Assembly: GCA_963575745.1 (NCBI GenBank)
Contig: CAUYUJ010016060.1
Coordinates: forward strand, 191,389-255,388
Origin: Prorocentrum cordatum
Lineage: Eukaryota > Sar > Dinophyceae > Prorocentrales > Prorocentraceae
Length of the DNA: 64,000 nt
Reading direction: 5' to 3'
Shown here: piece after piece, positions 22,674 to 32,719 of the stretch
How positions within the stretch are numbered: the stretch's first letter is position 1
Layout: every line of letters starts with the position of its first letter
Notes under the pieces: model-generated
What the model saw: only the letters and a program-made list of their open reading frames with translations
The model's database searches: none
What the model was told of the DNA's origin: nothing
Position numbers and translations under genes: made by a program

Positions 22674-22995
22674 TTGTGGGGGCTATGGGGCTTTAGGGCT
22701 TTAGGGCTATGGGGCTATAGGGCTATAGGGCGATGTGGCCATAGGGATATAGGGCTAGAAGCCTTTAGGGCTATGGGGCTATAGGGCTACAGGGCTATAG
22801 GACTATAGGGCTAAGGGCTATAAGGCTATTCGGGCTATAGGGCTATATACGGCTATAGGGCTTTAGGACCATAGGGCTATAGGGCTATAGGGCTATAAGG
22901 CTATAGGGCTATAGGGCTATGGGGCTATAGGGCTATGGGGCTATTGGGCTATGGGGCTATTGGGCTATTGGGCTATTGGGCTATAGGGCTATCGG
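22674..22995 (+). repeat. GGGCTATA minisatellite
   Basis: Tandem GGGCTATAGGG / GGGCTATGG / GGGCTATT units, starting about 60 bp after the retrogene stop codon. The same motif recurs at 30810-30900. Confidence 0.9.
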
Positions 22996-22999
22996 AGGT

Positions 23000-23343
23000 G
23001 AGGGGGTGAGATCGAAGTGGAACGGCGAGCCCCCCACCGGGAAATCGGTTTCGGTTTCGTGTTCGTGCGTGCCGTGCGTGCGAGGCGAAGCTGCGTGGGC
23101 GGGCGAGAAAAAGTCTCCTGTGGCTGAGGCGCGGCCGGACCAAATGTTTCTCTTCCGGGGCGCGGGGCCCCGCGGTGTCCCGCCGGTGTCCCGCGGTGTC
23201 CTCCTGTGGCTGAGGCGCGGCCGGACCAAATGTTTCTCATCCGGGGCGCGGGGCCCCGCGGTGTCCCGCCGGTGTCCCGCGGTGTCCCGCGGCGTCCCGC
23301 GGTGTCCCGCGGTGTCCCGCCGGTGTCCCGCGGTGTCCCGCGA
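23000..23343 (+). repeat. ~86-bp duplication followed by GGTGTCCCGC repeat
   Basis: A segment starting TCCTGTGGCTGAGGCG occurs at 23116 and again at 23202. It runs into ten-base GGTGTCCCGC units up to 23343. The word GGTGTCCCG then punctuates the following GAT array. Confidence 0.85.
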
Positions 23344-23390
23344 GGATGATGATGATGATGATGAGATGATGCTGATGATGATGATGATGA

Positions 23391-23454
<64 letters not shown>

Positions 23455-23579
23455 GTGTCCCGATAAAGATGATGATGATGATGTTGATGATGGTGTCGAC
23501 GATGATGATAGTGTCCCGATGATGAGGATGATGATGCTCATGATGGTTATGTTGATGATGATGGCCATGATGGTGTCCC

Positions 23580-23616
<37 letters not shown>

Positions 23617-24092
23617 CTGATGATGCTGATGATGCTGATGATACTGATGATGCTGATGATGATGATGATTCCGATGATGTTGGTGATGATGATGTTGATG
23701 GAAAGGGTGTCCCGGCGATAATGGTGTTGATGGTGATGATGATGATGGTGATGATGATTATGGTGTCCCGATGATGATGTTGATGATGATGGTGATGATG
23801 ATGGTGATGTTGATGGTGTCCCGATGATGATAATGATAATGACGATGTTGATGATGATGCTGCTCATGATGATGATGATGGTGCCCCAATGATGATGATG
23901 TTGTTGTTGATGATGATGTCGATGATGATGCGATGATCATGATGACGATGGTGTCCCGAGGGTGATGACCATGTTGATGATAATGTTGATGATGGGAACG
24001 ATGGTGATCATGATGGTGTCCCGATCATGATGACGATGACTGTGTCCCGATGATGATGATGATGGTGTTGATAATGAGATGATGATGATGTC

Positions 24093-24135
<43 letters not shown>

Positions 24136-24261
24136 TTGTCCCGATGATGATGCTGACGTTGATGATGATGTTTATGATGATGATGATGATGACGGTGCCC
24201 TCATGATGATGACGATAATGGTGATGATGTTGATGTTGATGATGTTGATGATGAAGATGAA

Positions 24262-24303
<42 letters not shown>

Positions 24304-24330
24304 AATGATGATGATGATGATGATGACGTT
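23344..24330 (+). repeat. GAT/TGA trinucleotide array punctuated by GGTGTCCCG
   Basis: About 1 kb of GAT-type trinucleotides with frequent GTT and GCT variants, interrupted at irregular spacing by GGTGTCCCG or close variants. Confidence 0.9.
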
Positions 24331-24530
24331 GATTGTGAGAGCGATTGTGATATCGATAGTGAGATCGATATTGAGACCGACTGTGAGATCGATTGTGTGA
24401 TCGATTGTGAGATCGATTGTGAGATCAATTGTGAGATCGATCGAATGAGATAGATCGAGTGAGATCGATTGTGAGATCGATCGAGTGAGATCGATCGATC
24501 GAGACCGATAGTGAAATCGATACTGAACAG
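24331..24530 (+). repeat. GTGAGATCGATT minisatellite
   Basis: Degenerate 11-12 bp units around GTGAGATCGATT. The same motif continues at about 30716-30765 on the far side of the LINE, so the LINE probably sits inside this array. Confidence 0.85.
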
Positions 24531-24708
24531 GTTGATGAAGATGTTAGGGCCTCCATGATGACCCAAACACCTGTGTGAGGATGGCCAGGGCCCTCCTCCC
24601 TCCTCCTGGTGCCGGCGTAGGGGCTGTGCAGGTGCTGGGCGCCAGGCTGCCTCCTCCTGCCTCCTCCTCCTCCTCAGCCTCCTCCGCCGCCTCCCTCAAC
24701 CCCTAGGG

Positions 24709-26370
24709 TTAAAGATGGGGACCCTCTGCTGTGCCGTGCTGGTCCTCTCGGATGGCTTTGTCGACCTCCACCACCCAGCGGGCGATCTGAAGGTCCGTCT
24801 CCTTGCGCGCCTTCACCGCGGTGGGCCAACCCAGTCTGCTCTGCAGGGCATCGAAAGGCGCCACGCGCGGCCGGGCCGCCCACCGGGGGCTGCAGCACTG
24901 CCAGCAAATGTGATGCCACGTTCCAAGTGATTGCCTGCACCACGGGCACAAGCCCGCAACAGCGTCCCCCTGGTGAAGGGCCATGGGCGAGTACGTCGCG
25001 CCCGCAGCCACGCGGTAGAAGCCGGGGACCTCGTGGATGGCCTCCAAGACCTTCTTGTGCCTGATGGGGTCGTAAGGGATGCCGGCGCACTCCGCTGCGT
25101 CGCGGCGGGGCCCGCGAAGCCAAGCAGCGTAGAGGTGCTGGCGCCAGCCTTCCCGGAGCAGGTGAGCCACGTGCTCAGAGGACTTCCATTCCGGGTGTGC
25201 CTGTCGCAGGGTGATGGTCGCCCTGGTGCCCGGGTGCGTCCAGGTCCAGGGCCCTTGCACCGTCCAGCCAGTCCAAGCTAAGTGCTGGCTCAAGACGCCA
25301 CCCCAGCCGCTCTTCGAGGGCCATGGCAGCTGTGCCGTGAAATCAACGTCGGCGATCTGCTTCTCCAGCGTGCGCGCCGCGGCCTTGACGGCCTCCTGCT
25401 GCGCTCGGAACCGGACGTCGCTCCGATGCCCTCCCAGCAGCACCTTCAGGTGAGTGGCGGCCTGGGCCGGCACCCCGATGGAGCGGTGGAGCGTGTGCTG
25501 CAGCCTCTCCATGTCCTTCTTGCGTGGAAGGCTCACGAGCCAGCCATACTGTGCCTTGGCCAGCGGCCCCGCCTCCGCGGCGCGCCTGCGTTTCGGCTTG
25601 TCCAGCGGCAGCAACGCGACGCGCGCCAGCTGCTGCTCGGCCCCGGCGATCCGAGCCACCTCTTTCTTGCGCTGGTTTCTCTGGCGGCCCCCCGGCAGCT
25701 TCATGCCGAGGATCTCCAGCTTGTCCTGCACCCGCTCTGCCGGGATGCCCATCCTGGCAAATGCGCGCCGGCCCGCTGGGGTCTTGTGCGCCCAGACCTG
25801 CTTGCGCATGTTCTCTTCCATGCCCAAAGCGACCGACCACTCGTTCCAGATGTTGCCCGCCCGGAAGAGGGGCCCGAGGGGACCTGTCCACGTCCTGTCG
25901 TCTACGAACAGCGTGGTGCATACCTGTGGTTCCGTCTCAGCCACCTCGGCCAGGGGGCCGGCGAGCACGGCTGTGATGGCGAGCGGCGACCAGGGATCCC
26001 CTTGGGGCAAAGATGTCCCGACGCACTGCACCTCCGGATGCGTGGCGCCGGCCAGCTGCAAGAAGCGGCGCTGGTGTTCCCACTGCGACTGCAGCATGAG
26101 TGCGATGCCTTCCGGCATGCCTGCTTGGCGCATGGCCTGCACGGCGGCCTCCGGCAGCACCCTGTCGAACGCCAGGGAGTAATCCCAGGTGGTGGCGTGC
26201 TCTCCCTTCTCCAGCGCGACCGCGACGGCCGCCGCCGCGTCATGCACAGAGGCGCCCTGCTTCGCGCCGTACGCTCGGCGGGGCCACCATTTCTGCTGCC
26301 ATGCCTTGCAGTCGAAAGACCGCATCCGCGCCGCCGCCCAGAGCCTGTACCAGCAGCTCGAGACGCTGAT
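24709..26370 (-). pseudogene. LINE ORF2, 3' part: reverse transcriptase and CCHC finger
   Basis: This continues the RT after the frameshift. Motif A is DYSLAFDRVLP, motif B is GTSLPQGDPWSPLA and motif C is TTLFVDDRTW, so all three catalytic aspartates are present. After the RT thumb region comes a long C-terminal domain with WVVEVDK near the end. It contains a zinc finger at about 24897-24950 of the form CX2C-X8-H-X4-C (CPWCRQSLGTWHHICWQC), a type common near the C-terminus of LINE proteins. The frame ends 24709-24711. Apart from the single frame change it looks well preserved, so the element is probably not ancient. Confidence 0.85.
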
Positions 26371-26372
26371 AT

Positions 26373-28442
26373 AGGCCGAAACGCCTCGGCAGGCAAGCCT
26401 CGGCCTGGCTCTGGCTCCTCTTCCTTCGGCAGGTGCGCCTGGCGCACGTCGCGCCACGCCGTCGGCAGCACTGCCAGCCGTTCACAGTGGTTGAAGATGG
26501 CCGCCAGGGCGTCTGTGGCGAAGACCGCGTCGGCCACCTCCGTGCCTGTCCACCCGTCCGGCCCGGCCGAGCTACCCCGCAGGCGGTCCATGGTGCTCCT
26601 GACGTCCAGGTAGCCGTCCAATGGCCGCCACTGCTCCTCCGGCAGCTTCGGCCCCCAGCGCGCCACCTTAGCGGACCACTGTGCCTTCTCCGGCAGGGGC
26701 CGGTCCCAGACTTTCCTCCACCTCCGCATCAGCATCTCCAGCGACTCCCCGGAGGAACCGGCAGGCTTCCCTTCCTCCTCGAAGACAGGTATGTCTGGGG
26801 GCAGCGTGCCTTTTAGCCAGGTGTGTACCTGCCGGGGCGAAGACTCCATCCGGTGGCGCCACCTCTGCAGCCTCTCCTGCCTGGCCGCAGCCCGTGTCCT
26901 GTGCAGGTCACGGCTGACCGCCGCAATCTGCTGCTGGATGGACTGCGCGCGGCGGAGGCTCTGGCCAGGCCCCATCGCTTCCTCGAGCAGGCTCCCCACC
27001 TTCCTGTGAAGATTTTGGGCCTCCGGGCTCCGCCCGTGGCCGCGGCTCTCGAGCCACCTGAGGCGGCGCAGGCGGGCCAACGCATTTGTCAGGCGTCGTT
27101 CCTTGAAAGTGCAGGGCTGGTTGCACTGCGTGGCACTCCTGGGGACCTCCTCAAGTTGGACCTCTCCTTTCCGTGCACGGCGGCGCCCCCTGCTGTCCCG
27201 GGGCATGGACGACCTGGTGTGGTCAGGTGTAGCATCACTCCTCGGATGTGCTCCTGCTGCCTCCTCGTCGTCGCCCTCGTCCTCGTCCCCCATCTCCTCC
27301 TCAAGACCTCCTCCTCCTCCTCCTCCTCCTCCTCCTCCTCCTCCTCCTCTGGCGTCCTCCTCCCTGGCCTCCTCAGCTCCTGCAACGAAGTCCCTCTCCT
27401 GCTGCTGCTCATACAGCAAGATGGCCCGTGCCTTGTCCATGACCTGGGCTGCGGCCGCCGAGAACGAGCCCCACACGTGGTCGATCCAGCGCTGTGCCTC
27501 GGCCGATCCTGGTTCGATGCTGCCGCTGTCGAGGTTTCTCCATACGTGGTCGTAGCCCCCCTTGCCGGCTGTGCCAGTGATCCACGTACCAGGGATCCAA
27601 AGGTGCGTGGTGACATCAATCCACCTTCCCTTGCTGACCCCTTCCGGTCTGGCCGCTGATACGTGGGGACTGAGGCGCCACTTCCGGACCACCTTCTCAG
27701 GAGCGCAGAAGCAAACTCTCATCTCCACTATTTTGTGGTCAGAAATGGCGTCGCTGAGCAGCACAGTGTTGTCTACCTTGACGCCCCAAGAAATGCCGAA
27801 GTCGATACATCTGTCTCCCTCCCACCTCGTGGGAAGCCAGGCGTCGCTGGCCTCTGCCGCTTCGATGCGACAGCCCGCCGCGGGGGCCGGCACCTCGCCA
27901 GGCAGCACGTTCCAATCGCCGACGGCAAGCCAGGCGCGCGACTGGTCCAAGTTCACGCTGTCTGAGATTTCCCGGGTGATCTCGTGCACCTGCTTGTGGG
28001 GCTGCACGTACACGTTGAAGAGCATGACGCCGCCGACCTGCACGGCCAGGACCTGCCCTTCTGCGGTGCCCCGGGACCACTGGCGCACCGAGCGGAGCTT
28101 CTTGGTGACCAGGGTGAGCAACCCTCCTTGCTCGTTTCCTCCAGCGTCGGTGTACCCGGCCTGCCAGAAAGCCTTGTACCCCCGCTTCGCCGCCGCCTTC
28201 TGCAGCGACGCCGCCTCCCCTTTGCGGAGTGACACCTCCTGCAAGCATGCCACACCGACTCCGCGTTCCAGCGCTAGCCAGGTGGCCTGCCAGGCGCCTG
28301 ATTCCGAGGCCACGTTACATGACCACAGCGTCCCTTCGCGCACCTGCGCCGCGCCGCCTCCTCCTCTGAGCGCTGCGGGTGCTGGTGGAGATGGCGGGCA
28401 AACCGCCGCTGAGCCGGCCTCGGCGGCTGCCCGCTCCTCCTG
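26373..28442 (-). pseudogene. LINE ORF2, 5' part: APE-type endonuclease and start of RT
   Basis: This lies in the same frame as ORF1, with only the TGA at 28443-28445 between them. The endonuclease (about 28340-27650) shows the EEP motifs in order: ACLQEVSL with catalytic Glu, FNVYVQP, VGDWNVLPGE with Asp and Asn, RCIDFGIS, and SDHKIVEM with the Asp-His pair. All key residues are present. A linker of poly-Gly and Glu/Asp encoded by a GAG repeat follows, then a basic helical region. The first RT blocks (SAGPDGWTGTEV, PAEAFRPIS) appear near 26550-26380. The frame is then lost near 26375, and the expected continuation VSSCWYRLWAAARM is found one frame over. A one-base change therefore disables ORF2. 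Confidence 0.8.
27301..27352. repeat. (CTC)n run inside LINE ORF2
   Basis: Trinucleotide run that, on the coding strand, yields the poly-Gly/Glu linker between endonuclease and RT. It keeps the reading frame. Confidence 0.85.
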
Positions 28443-30725
28443 TCAAGAGCCGCCCGCCGCAGCGGCAGCCTCGCGTGCCGCCCGGGCAGCGGCGACCCAT
28501 CCCCGAGGCGGCTGGGAACCTTCGCCTGGGCCCGCCCGTGGCGCGTTGCCGTTCTTGCGGCGGTACCAATCGGTGCTGGTCTTCCACTCGGCGCCATGCT
28601 CCTTGCGATGGTGTTCCCTCTTGCTCTTGAAGATGACCTTCGAGTCCAACAGCGGCCATGTCTTCCCGCACTTGGCACACCGCGCCGCCTGGTAGTGCTG
28701 CGGTAATGGCACGTCCGCAGGAAGCCGGAGCTCTGCTCGCCACTCTTCTTCCGATTTCGGGTCAACCACCTCCGGGGTGCCCTTCTTGAAGAAGAACATC
28801 TTCCGATCCATCCCAGGGTGAGCCTGGTGGATGTGCTTGTCACGGTAGTACTGCATCATCGTGCCCTTCGTATCTTTCACCTCGTAGCTGCACCCTGGGA
28901 CCGGGCACGTCCAGCTCGTCGTTTTTCCCCGCGCCAGGTACTGCTGCCTCGTCTGATTCGCGAGCGCCCAATCGGACCGCTTATCCCCTTTGCGCCTGAG
29001 AGCTGGCTCAGGCGGCTGCTCCTGCGGCAAATCCTCTTCCAAGGCCTGGTCGTCCGGCGCCTCCTCGAGGCCCACGCCCAGACTGGATGGCAGTGGCGGG
29101 GGGGGCGTCTTTCTCCTCAACCTCTTCCGCACGGCGCCAGCCGGCGGCAGCCAGCTGCCCAAACTACCTTGCGCGCCTTGCCCGGCGTCCGCGGCCGTAG
29201 TTGCCGGGAGCCAGCTCTGCAGCGTCTGGGGCGTGGCCGGCGCTGCTGACCCCGAGCGTTCCTCCTCCTCACGCTCCTTCCTCGCAGCTCCAGGGCTCTG
29301 GGGGAGCCAGCCGCTCATGGTGTCGTCGTCGTCCTCCTCTTCCTCCTCCTCGCCCTTTCCTCCTGACCTCCTGGCAGGAACTGGGTGTCCGGGCGCGGGC
29401 GCGGGGGCAGCAGTGCTCGAAAACAAGGATGCCGCCACACAGTCTGCAGGCGTGGTGGTGCCTGGGGCCGGCGCTGGAGCAGAGGATGCGGACGTAGCGG
29501 CTGCCGCCTCCTCCCTTTCCGCGGGCGCCTCCTGGGCGATACAGGGGCTCTGGGGCAGCCAGCCGTCGAGGTCGTCGTCGTCACCTCCGTCGGCATGCTC
29601 TGCGTCCTCCTCCTCGGCCTGTCCCCTCCTGCCTCCTCCTCCCTCCTTTCCTCCTGGCTGCGCGGCCCGCGCGCCACCTGCCCGCCCGCCGCCTCGCAGC
29701 GTGGTCTTCCCGCGGAGCAGCCGCGTGTCCTCTGGCGACGGCTCGTCAGCCCACTCCATGGGCCAATCCTCCTCCTCCTGACCCCTGTCCGGGTGGGACC
29801 CGATCTTGAGGGTTGTGTAGTGGCGGTCCTTGAGGAGCAGCGGCAAAGGCCCGACCCTCTCCGCCTTCATGCGCTTCTTTTCCAGCGCCCCGGAGCCCTC
29901 TGGCGGTCGGATGACCCACCCCTTGATCCACCGCTTCGTCTCCGCGTGCCAGGCGAAGATCACCAGCCGGCGCTCCAGGCGCGCGGCCAAGGCTGCCAAG
30001 GTGTGCTCGCACGCATACCTGCCCGCGCGGGCCGTCGCGTTGACCCAGTCCTTGTAGGTCACCGGGACCGGCCCTCCTTCCAGCTGCTCCGTGGTTGCCG
30101 GGTCGGGCACCCAGTTCTCGCGGAACAAGTCTTCCTGGCGGATGAGCTGGGTGGTCTCGGCACGGACCTTCTTGCCCAGTCGCTCCTTCTGCCCGTCTGC
30201 CTCCGCGACCGTCTTCCCGAGCAGGCGTGCCGAGGCCGCCCCTGCAGCTCTGTAGGCGCAGTCCCCCGCGCTTCCCAGGTCCCAGGTCTCGTAGCCGAAA
30301 ACCGTGCCCTGGCGATGCCTCTTGGGGTCGCCGCCCTGTGCCCCAGCGTCGCGCTTTCCTGCTTCCTGGCCCGGCTTCGCTTCTGCATCTTCCGCGCCGC
30401 CCTCGTCCCCGGGCATGTCCTCGTCCTCCCCTGCAGCTGCCTGCTTCCAGGGGGCGCTGGCTGCTGCCCTCCTCTGCCTGTCGGCCTCTGCCTTGCCCAG
30501 CTCGCTTCGCACAGCGCCCGGCTTGGGGTGCAGGGGCTTGGCCGTCATCCCCTGCTGCCGCCGGATCTCCCGGCTGATGGTGATGTTGTGTGACTTGATC
30601 TTCCACACGCTGTAATCACCCACCTCTGCCGGGGGCATCATCTTGAACACCCAACCCTGCGTGCCCTGCCGGGGCCTATCGAGCTCGACCTTGGTCCAAT
30701 CGTTTTCCTCAAGGAACTGCTCGAT
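28443..30725 (-). CDS. LINE ORF1: OTU-type cysteine protease with C2H2 zinc fingers (5' partial)
   Basis: About 760 codons ending at a TGA (28443-28445). The first residues, IEQFLEENDWTKVEL, look like the interior of a domain, and the first ATG is only at 30641, so the N-terminus is missing. An OTU-like protease follows: DLGSAGDCAYRAAG carries the catalytic Asp-Cys pair near 30260, and LLLKDRHYTTLKIG the histidine near 29815. A long acidic, Pro/Ser-rich region has two repeats of LDGWLPQSP / MSGWLPQSP type. Near the C-terminus are two zinc fingers: CPVPGC with HIHQAH, and CAKC with HHRKEH. The protein may process the element's polyprotein or remove ubiquitin; both are inference. OTU family membership rests on the catalytic-residue pattern and order. 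Confidence 0.75.
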   Translation of the reverse strand: MEQFLEENDWTKVELDRPRQGTQGWVFKMMPPAEVGDYSVWKIKSHNITISREIRRQQGMTAKPLHPKPGAVRSELGKAEADRQRRAAASAPWKQAAAGEDEDMPGDEGGAEDAEAKPGQEAGKRDAGAQGGDPKRHRQGTVFGYETWDLGSAGDCAYRAAGAASARLLGKTVAEADGQKERLGKKVRAETTQLIRQEDLFRENWVPDPATTEQLEGGPVPVTYKDWVNATARAGRYACEHTLAALAARLERRLVIFAWHAETKRWIKGWVIRPPEGSGALEKKRMKAERVGPLPLLLKDRHYTTLKIGSHPDRGQEEEDWPMEWADEPSPEDTRLLRGKTTLRGGGRAGGARAAQPGGKEGGGGRRGQAEEEDAEHADGGDDDDLDGWLPQSPCIAQEAPAEREEAAAATSASSAPAPAPGTTTPADCVAASLFSSTAAPAPAPGHPVPARRSGGKGEEEEEEDDDDTMSGWLPQSPGAARKEREEEERSGSAAPATPQTLQSWLPATTAADAGQGAQGSLGSWLPPAGAVRKRLRRKTPPPPLPSSLGVGLEEAPDDQALEEDLPQEQPPEPALRRKGDKRSDWALANQTRQQYLARGKTTSWTCPVPGCSYEVKDTKGTMMQYYRDKHIHQAHPGMDRKMFFFKKGTPEVVDPKSEEEWRAELRLPADVPLPQHYQAARCAKCGKTWPLLDSKVIFKSKREHHRKEHGAEWKTSTDWYRRKNGNAPRAGPGEGSQPPRGWVAAARAAREAAAAAGGS

Positions 30726-31080
30726 ACTGAGATCGACAGTGAGACCGATCGAGTGAGACGTTGGTTCCCCCCCCCCGAACCTCCTTATCACCCGAAGGGT
30801 GGTCGTATAGGTACGGCTATAGGGCTATAGGGTTATAGTGCTATGGGGATATATGGCGATTGGGCTATTGGGCTATAGGGATATAGGGCTATTGGGCTAG
30901 GCACCCCCGGGCACTTCTGGGCACCCCCGGCACCCGGGCACCCCTGGGCACCCGGGCACCCCGCACCCGGGCACCCGGCCCCGGCCACCGAAATCGGCTA
31001 CACACCTGGGCACCCGGGCACCCATGGGAACCCCCGGGCACCCGGGCACCCGGCCCCGGCCACCGAAATCGGCCGCTCAC
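30716..31080. repeat. Repeat mosaic flanking the LINE
   Basis: Three successive motifs: GAGATCGACAGTGAGACC-type units (30716-30765), GGGCTATAGGG units (30810-30900), and GGGCACCCGGGCACC units (30900-31079) that include two copies of CGGCCCCGGCCACCGAAATC. The first two motifs match arrays on the other side of the LINE. Confidence 0.85.
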
Positions 31081-31874
31081 CTCACCTCAGCTTTATATCC
31101 GCTAGGACCCCTACAGAGGCAAGCTCTGATTGGGGAAAGTTTGCCTCATCGAGAGATTGGTCCCATTCATGGTTCGCGTCTTCTTGTTGCGTTCGCGTTG
31201 GTTTCGCTGGAAAGTTCTTGCGCTGTTGTGCTTGTGCTGTTGCGCTCGCCGCCCCGATCAATGATTCGATCGAGCCGAACTGAGTCTGCTGCTTGCCGCG
31301 CACCGGGCTTCTCCAGAGACGCGCCAGATTTCAATGTATCCTCATTCCTCCTCCTCGTCCTCCTCCTCCCCGTGTGTGACGAGTTCGAGCATCTGGGTGT
31401 TCGGTGTTTGACTCTTCTTGCCTTGCCGCCCCTGTTTCTTCTCCCTGCTTCTCGCTTCGGTGCCACTTCCTCTCTGCGCACCCCGATCTGGCGTTCCGGC
31501 TCGTGCGCTCGCCGAGCCCACGGCCCCCAGAGCGTCTGGGGCCTTCCCGAGAGTTCCCGGCGGCCTTTGGAGACTTGTGGGGACCTCCGCGAGGCCTCCC
31601 GTCGCCCCCGCGTGTGCGAGGGGTCACGCCGCCTCGCGCCTCACGCTCTCGGGCTAGACGGGCGACCTCCCAGGTTGCGGGGGGCACGAAGGCGCGAGGC
31701 TGGCCGCGCGCTCTGCGCGGCGCGAGGCGCGGCGCCGTGCCGGGACGCTGGGCGCCAGCGCAGCCGCGTGTCCTGCCAGCGCGGCCCTCGTGTGGCTGGG
31801 CACGCCGGCCCTCCGCGTGCGTATCCAGGGCGCGGCCCCGGGATGCTCTGTATGCAGCGCGAGTGTTTCAGTCA

Positions 31875-31905
<31 letters not shown>

Positions 31906-32248
31906 TTTGAGTATGTGTGAAGGCGTGTGTCTGTGTCTGTGTGCGTGCGTGCGCGTGTGCCTCGACGCTGCGCGCGAAGCCGCGACCGCCAGACGAGTGT
32001 GTTCAGCTCGCTGGCAGGCAGCCTGGACTTGTGAGCGGTGGACTGGGGGACCCGAGGCAGGATTTCAGGGCCCGACTTGAGAAACATGTTTGCCGTCTGA
32101 ATCCAAACTCCTGGTCAAATTGCAGCTGGAGGCCTCTAGGGGCGTCCTTGGTTTTTCCTGTTAAGCCGTGTGGCAATCGTCGTTGTCTTCGATACCAGAT
32201 CGGACCGTCGTGGAGACCGCCTTCTTTGGCTCACACTTCTTTCTGGGC
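31081..32248. other. Intergenic sequence, no supported gene
   Basis: The segment AAGTTTGCCTCATCGA at 31138-31153 also occurs just before the spliced-leader relict at 20931. A (TGCG)n run lies at 31875-31905. Coding frames here are overlapping and without motifs. Confidence 0.4.
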
Positions 32249-32490
32249 GACCCAAAAGGGGGTCCAGCTGCAAGGGGGTGGTGCAATAGATTTGGGGCAA
32301 TTGTATTGCAAACGTACTGCGCTGGAGAATTGTATCGCATTGTATTGCAACTCGTGTATTGCACGCGAAAATCCAGCAATACATTTGCGCCCCACAATGT
32401 ATTGCACACCCCAAATGTATTGCAACCCCACAAATCTATTGCACCAAATCTATTGCACCACCCCCTTGTCGCTGGACCCCCGTTTGGGTC
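32249..32490. mobile_element. Putative MITE with ~40-bp inverted termini
   Basis: The left end from 32249 (GACCCAAA-GGGGGTCCAGC) matches the reverse complement of the right end (to 32490) over about 40 bases with a few mismatches, including AAGGGGGTGGTGCAATAGA. The interior is built of ATTGCA / TGCAATA words. About 242 bp. No target duplication is obvious. Confidence 0.65.
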
Positions 32491-32719
32491 AACCCGATTT
32501 TTGAGTTGGAAGCACAATTTGCCATCTTGGAATCAGCATTGGGCAGTTTCTTTTTTCGTCGAGGCCCTCGTAGAGCTGCCAGAGGGGGCGGGGGAGGGGC
32601 GCAGATGCTATGGATGGCCCGTCCCCGAACCTGCTGGGAAGACCCAAGAACCCATCCAGCACATGATGAGGCGAATGCGACTGGACGCATAAGGGGGGTA
32701 ATATTTTGCTTCACATGTA

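Larger units (their letters stand above)
24540..30725 (-). mobile_element. 5'-truncated LINE with OTU protease, APE endonuclease and RT
   Basis: In the minus sense: an ORF1-like region (N-terminal segment, OTU-type protease, two zinc fingers), then an APE-type endonuclease, reverse transcriptase and CCHC finger, then a ~170-bp 3' tail. Coding sequence starts directly against the GTGAGATCGATT repeat near 30725 without an initiating ATG or 5' UTR, which indicates 5' truncation as in target-primed reverse transcription. The 3' boundary near 24540 is approximate. Non-LTR elements with a cysteine protease are known (Dualen/RandI from Chlamydomonas). Clade assignment would need an RT tree. Confidence 0.85.

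Noticed and set aside
23344-24330. Poly-His/Ile/Ser proteins in the GAT array
   Set aside because: All frames of a trinucleotide array are open. There is no flanking domain or start context.
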